Part shown: one piece after another, positions 23,546-24,409 of the stretch
How positions within the stretch are numbered: the stretch's first letter is position 1
Layout of the letters: each line of letters begins with the position of its first letter
Origin: Citricoccus sp. WCRC_4
Lineage (GTDB): Bacteria; Actinomycetota; Actinomycetes; Actinomycetales; Micrococcaceae
NCBI GenBank assembly: GCA_026645375.1
Contig: JAPFFX010000182.1
Coordinates: 1-24,409, forward strand
Reading direction: 5' to 3'
DNA length: 24,409 nucleotides
Position numbers and translations under genes: made by a program
The notes under the pieces: generated by a model
What the model saw: only the letters and a program-made list of their open reading frames with translations
What the model was told of the DNA's origin: nothing
Databases searched by the model: none

Positions 23546-24409
23546 ATGACCCAGGCCATGGCGCTGGTGGACGTCAACAACTTCTACGTCTCCTGTGAGC
23601 GGGCCTTCGACCCGCGGCTCGAGGGGCGTCCCGTGGTGGTGCTGTCCAACAACGACGGCTGCGTGGTGGCGCGCTCCCCGGAGGCGAAGGCCCTGGGGCT
23701 GAAGACCGGGACGCCGTGGTTCCAGCTCGCCCCGCAGGCCTCTGCCTGGGGCCTGGTGGCCCGGTCGTCGAACTACGAGTTGTACGGGGACATGTCCGCG
23801 CGGGTGATGGAACTGCTGGGCCGGTGGGGCACATGGCAGCAGGTGTACTCCATCGATGAGTGCTTCCTCGGACTGACCGGTACGCCGGAACAGGTGGCGG
23901 ACACCGGGCGGCACGTCCGCGCGGCCGTGCAGCGCAACCTCGGGTTGCCGGTGTGCGTGGGGATCGCGCCCACGAAGACGCTGGCGAAGTTCGCCAACCA
24001 CGTGGCCAAGAACAATCCGGACGACGACCGGATCGGCGGGGTGTTCTCCGTGTCCGAGCGGCCTCGGGCGGTGGAGGCGCTGATGTCCCGACTGCCGGCG
24101 ACGGAGGTCTGGGGCGTGGGCCGGAAGACGGGCGAGAGGCTGGACCGACTGGGCATTCGGACCATCGCGGAGCTGAGGGCCTCGGACCCGGCCTGGATCC
24201 GGTCGCGGTTCTCCGTGGTCCTGGAACGGACGGTCCTGGAACTGAACGGGACGCCGAGCGTTCCGGACGTGGACGAGCACGCCGGGCCGGCGCAGGTCAT
24301 CTTCTCCCGTTCGTTCTCCCGGCCGGTCACCACCGGTGCCGAGATGGACGACGTCATGAACGTCTATGCCCAGCGGGCCGCGGCCCGGCTGGCCGTGCAG
24401 GGTCAGCAG
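23546..24409 (+). CDS. umuC: Y-family DNA polymerase UmuC (DNA polymerase V catalytic subunit), 3' end outside window
   Basis: The first 288 residues are present and the frame is open to the window end. Catalytic residues are intact: Asp9 in VDVNNFYVSCE, and Asp104/Glu105 in YSIDECF. SNNDGCVVARS, SSNYELYGDMS, VGIAPTKTLAKFAN and VWGVGRKTGERL (a helix-hairpin-helix) are all standard UmuC segments. The product is the translesion polymerase that bypasses damaged template bases. GGAGGGAGG lies 6-7 bases before the ATG; a second in-frame ATG four codons later (MALVDV) matches the start of other UmuC proteins and is an alternative. It is paired with the umuD-like gene. I found no LexA box nearby. 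Confidence 0.93.
   Translation, partial: MTQAMALVDVNNFYVSCERAFDPRLEGRPVVVLSNNDGCVVARSPEAKALGLKTGTPWFQLAPQASAWGLVARSSNYELYGDMSARVMELLGRWGTWQQVYSIDECFLGLTGTPEQVADTGRHVRAAVQRNLGLPVCVGIAPTKTLAKFANHVAKNNPDDDRIGGVFSVSERPRAVEALMSRLPATEVWGVGRKTGERLDRLGIRTIAELRASDPAWIRSRFSVVLERTVLELNGTPSVPDVDEHAGPAQVIFSRSFSRPVTTGAEMDDVMNVYAQRAAARLAVQGQQ

Overview
The window is very GC-rich DNA with strong G/C third-position bias. It contains GTG/ATG starts, a CarD-family RNA polymerase-binding protein, an actinobacterial-style tandem glycine riboswitch and a UmuDC pair. This fits a high-GC actinobacterium, most likely Micrococcales/Micrococcaceae; the family is inference and the genus cannot be fixed.

Positions 1-381 hold the 3' end of carD, which converges on a long minus-strand operon across a strong hairpin (415-455). 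The operon (9747 down to 484) encodes, in transcription order, a cytochrome P450, an ATP-binding PEP-synthase-like subunit, a phosphohistidine-domain subunit, an SDR alcohol dehydrogenase, a [2Fe-2S] ferredoxin, a ferredoxin reductase, an HD-family phosphohydrolase and an aldehyde dehydrogenase. This content is that of the p-cresol (4-alkylphenol) cre system known from Corynebacterium glutamicum. There the phenol OH is phosphorylated (CreHI), the para-methyl group is oxidised by a P450 chain (CreJEF), the phosphate is removed (CreD), and the alcohol and aldehyde are oxidised to 4-hydroxybenzoate (CreG, CreC). An IclR-type regulator (10081-10878) lies upstream in the same direction. The space between contains a near-perfect 15-bp palindrome, two Crp/GlxR-like sites and a C-rich repeat tract. 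The regulator itself may be read from a leaderless mini-ORF that overlaps its start.

Positions 11026-14630 carry ordinary chromosomal genes: a PIG-L/LmbE deacetylase, a SRPBCC + TIGR01777 epimerase-like protein, and a divergent MFS transporter. Positions about 14590-15930 are clearly lower in GC and hold one solitary HsdR_N-type PD-(D/E)XK protein, flanked by a bipartite direct repeat; this looks like a small acquired insert. After it come a stress-type SDR dehydrogenase (16020-16931) and a frameshifted gene remnant.

Positions 17241-21713 form a glycine-cleavage unit: tandem glycine riboswitch, gcvP, gcvT, with no gcvH following. The last part (21796-24409) is plus-strand: a membrane-anchored thermonuclease-fold protein that has lost most catalytic residues, a UmuD-like protein in which both catalytic-dyad residues are replaced, and the 5' part of umuC, which has an intact Y-family polymerase active site. 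The most notable points are the complete compact cre operon, the non-cleaving UmuD-like partner of UmuC, and the inactive nuclease-like protein next to it.
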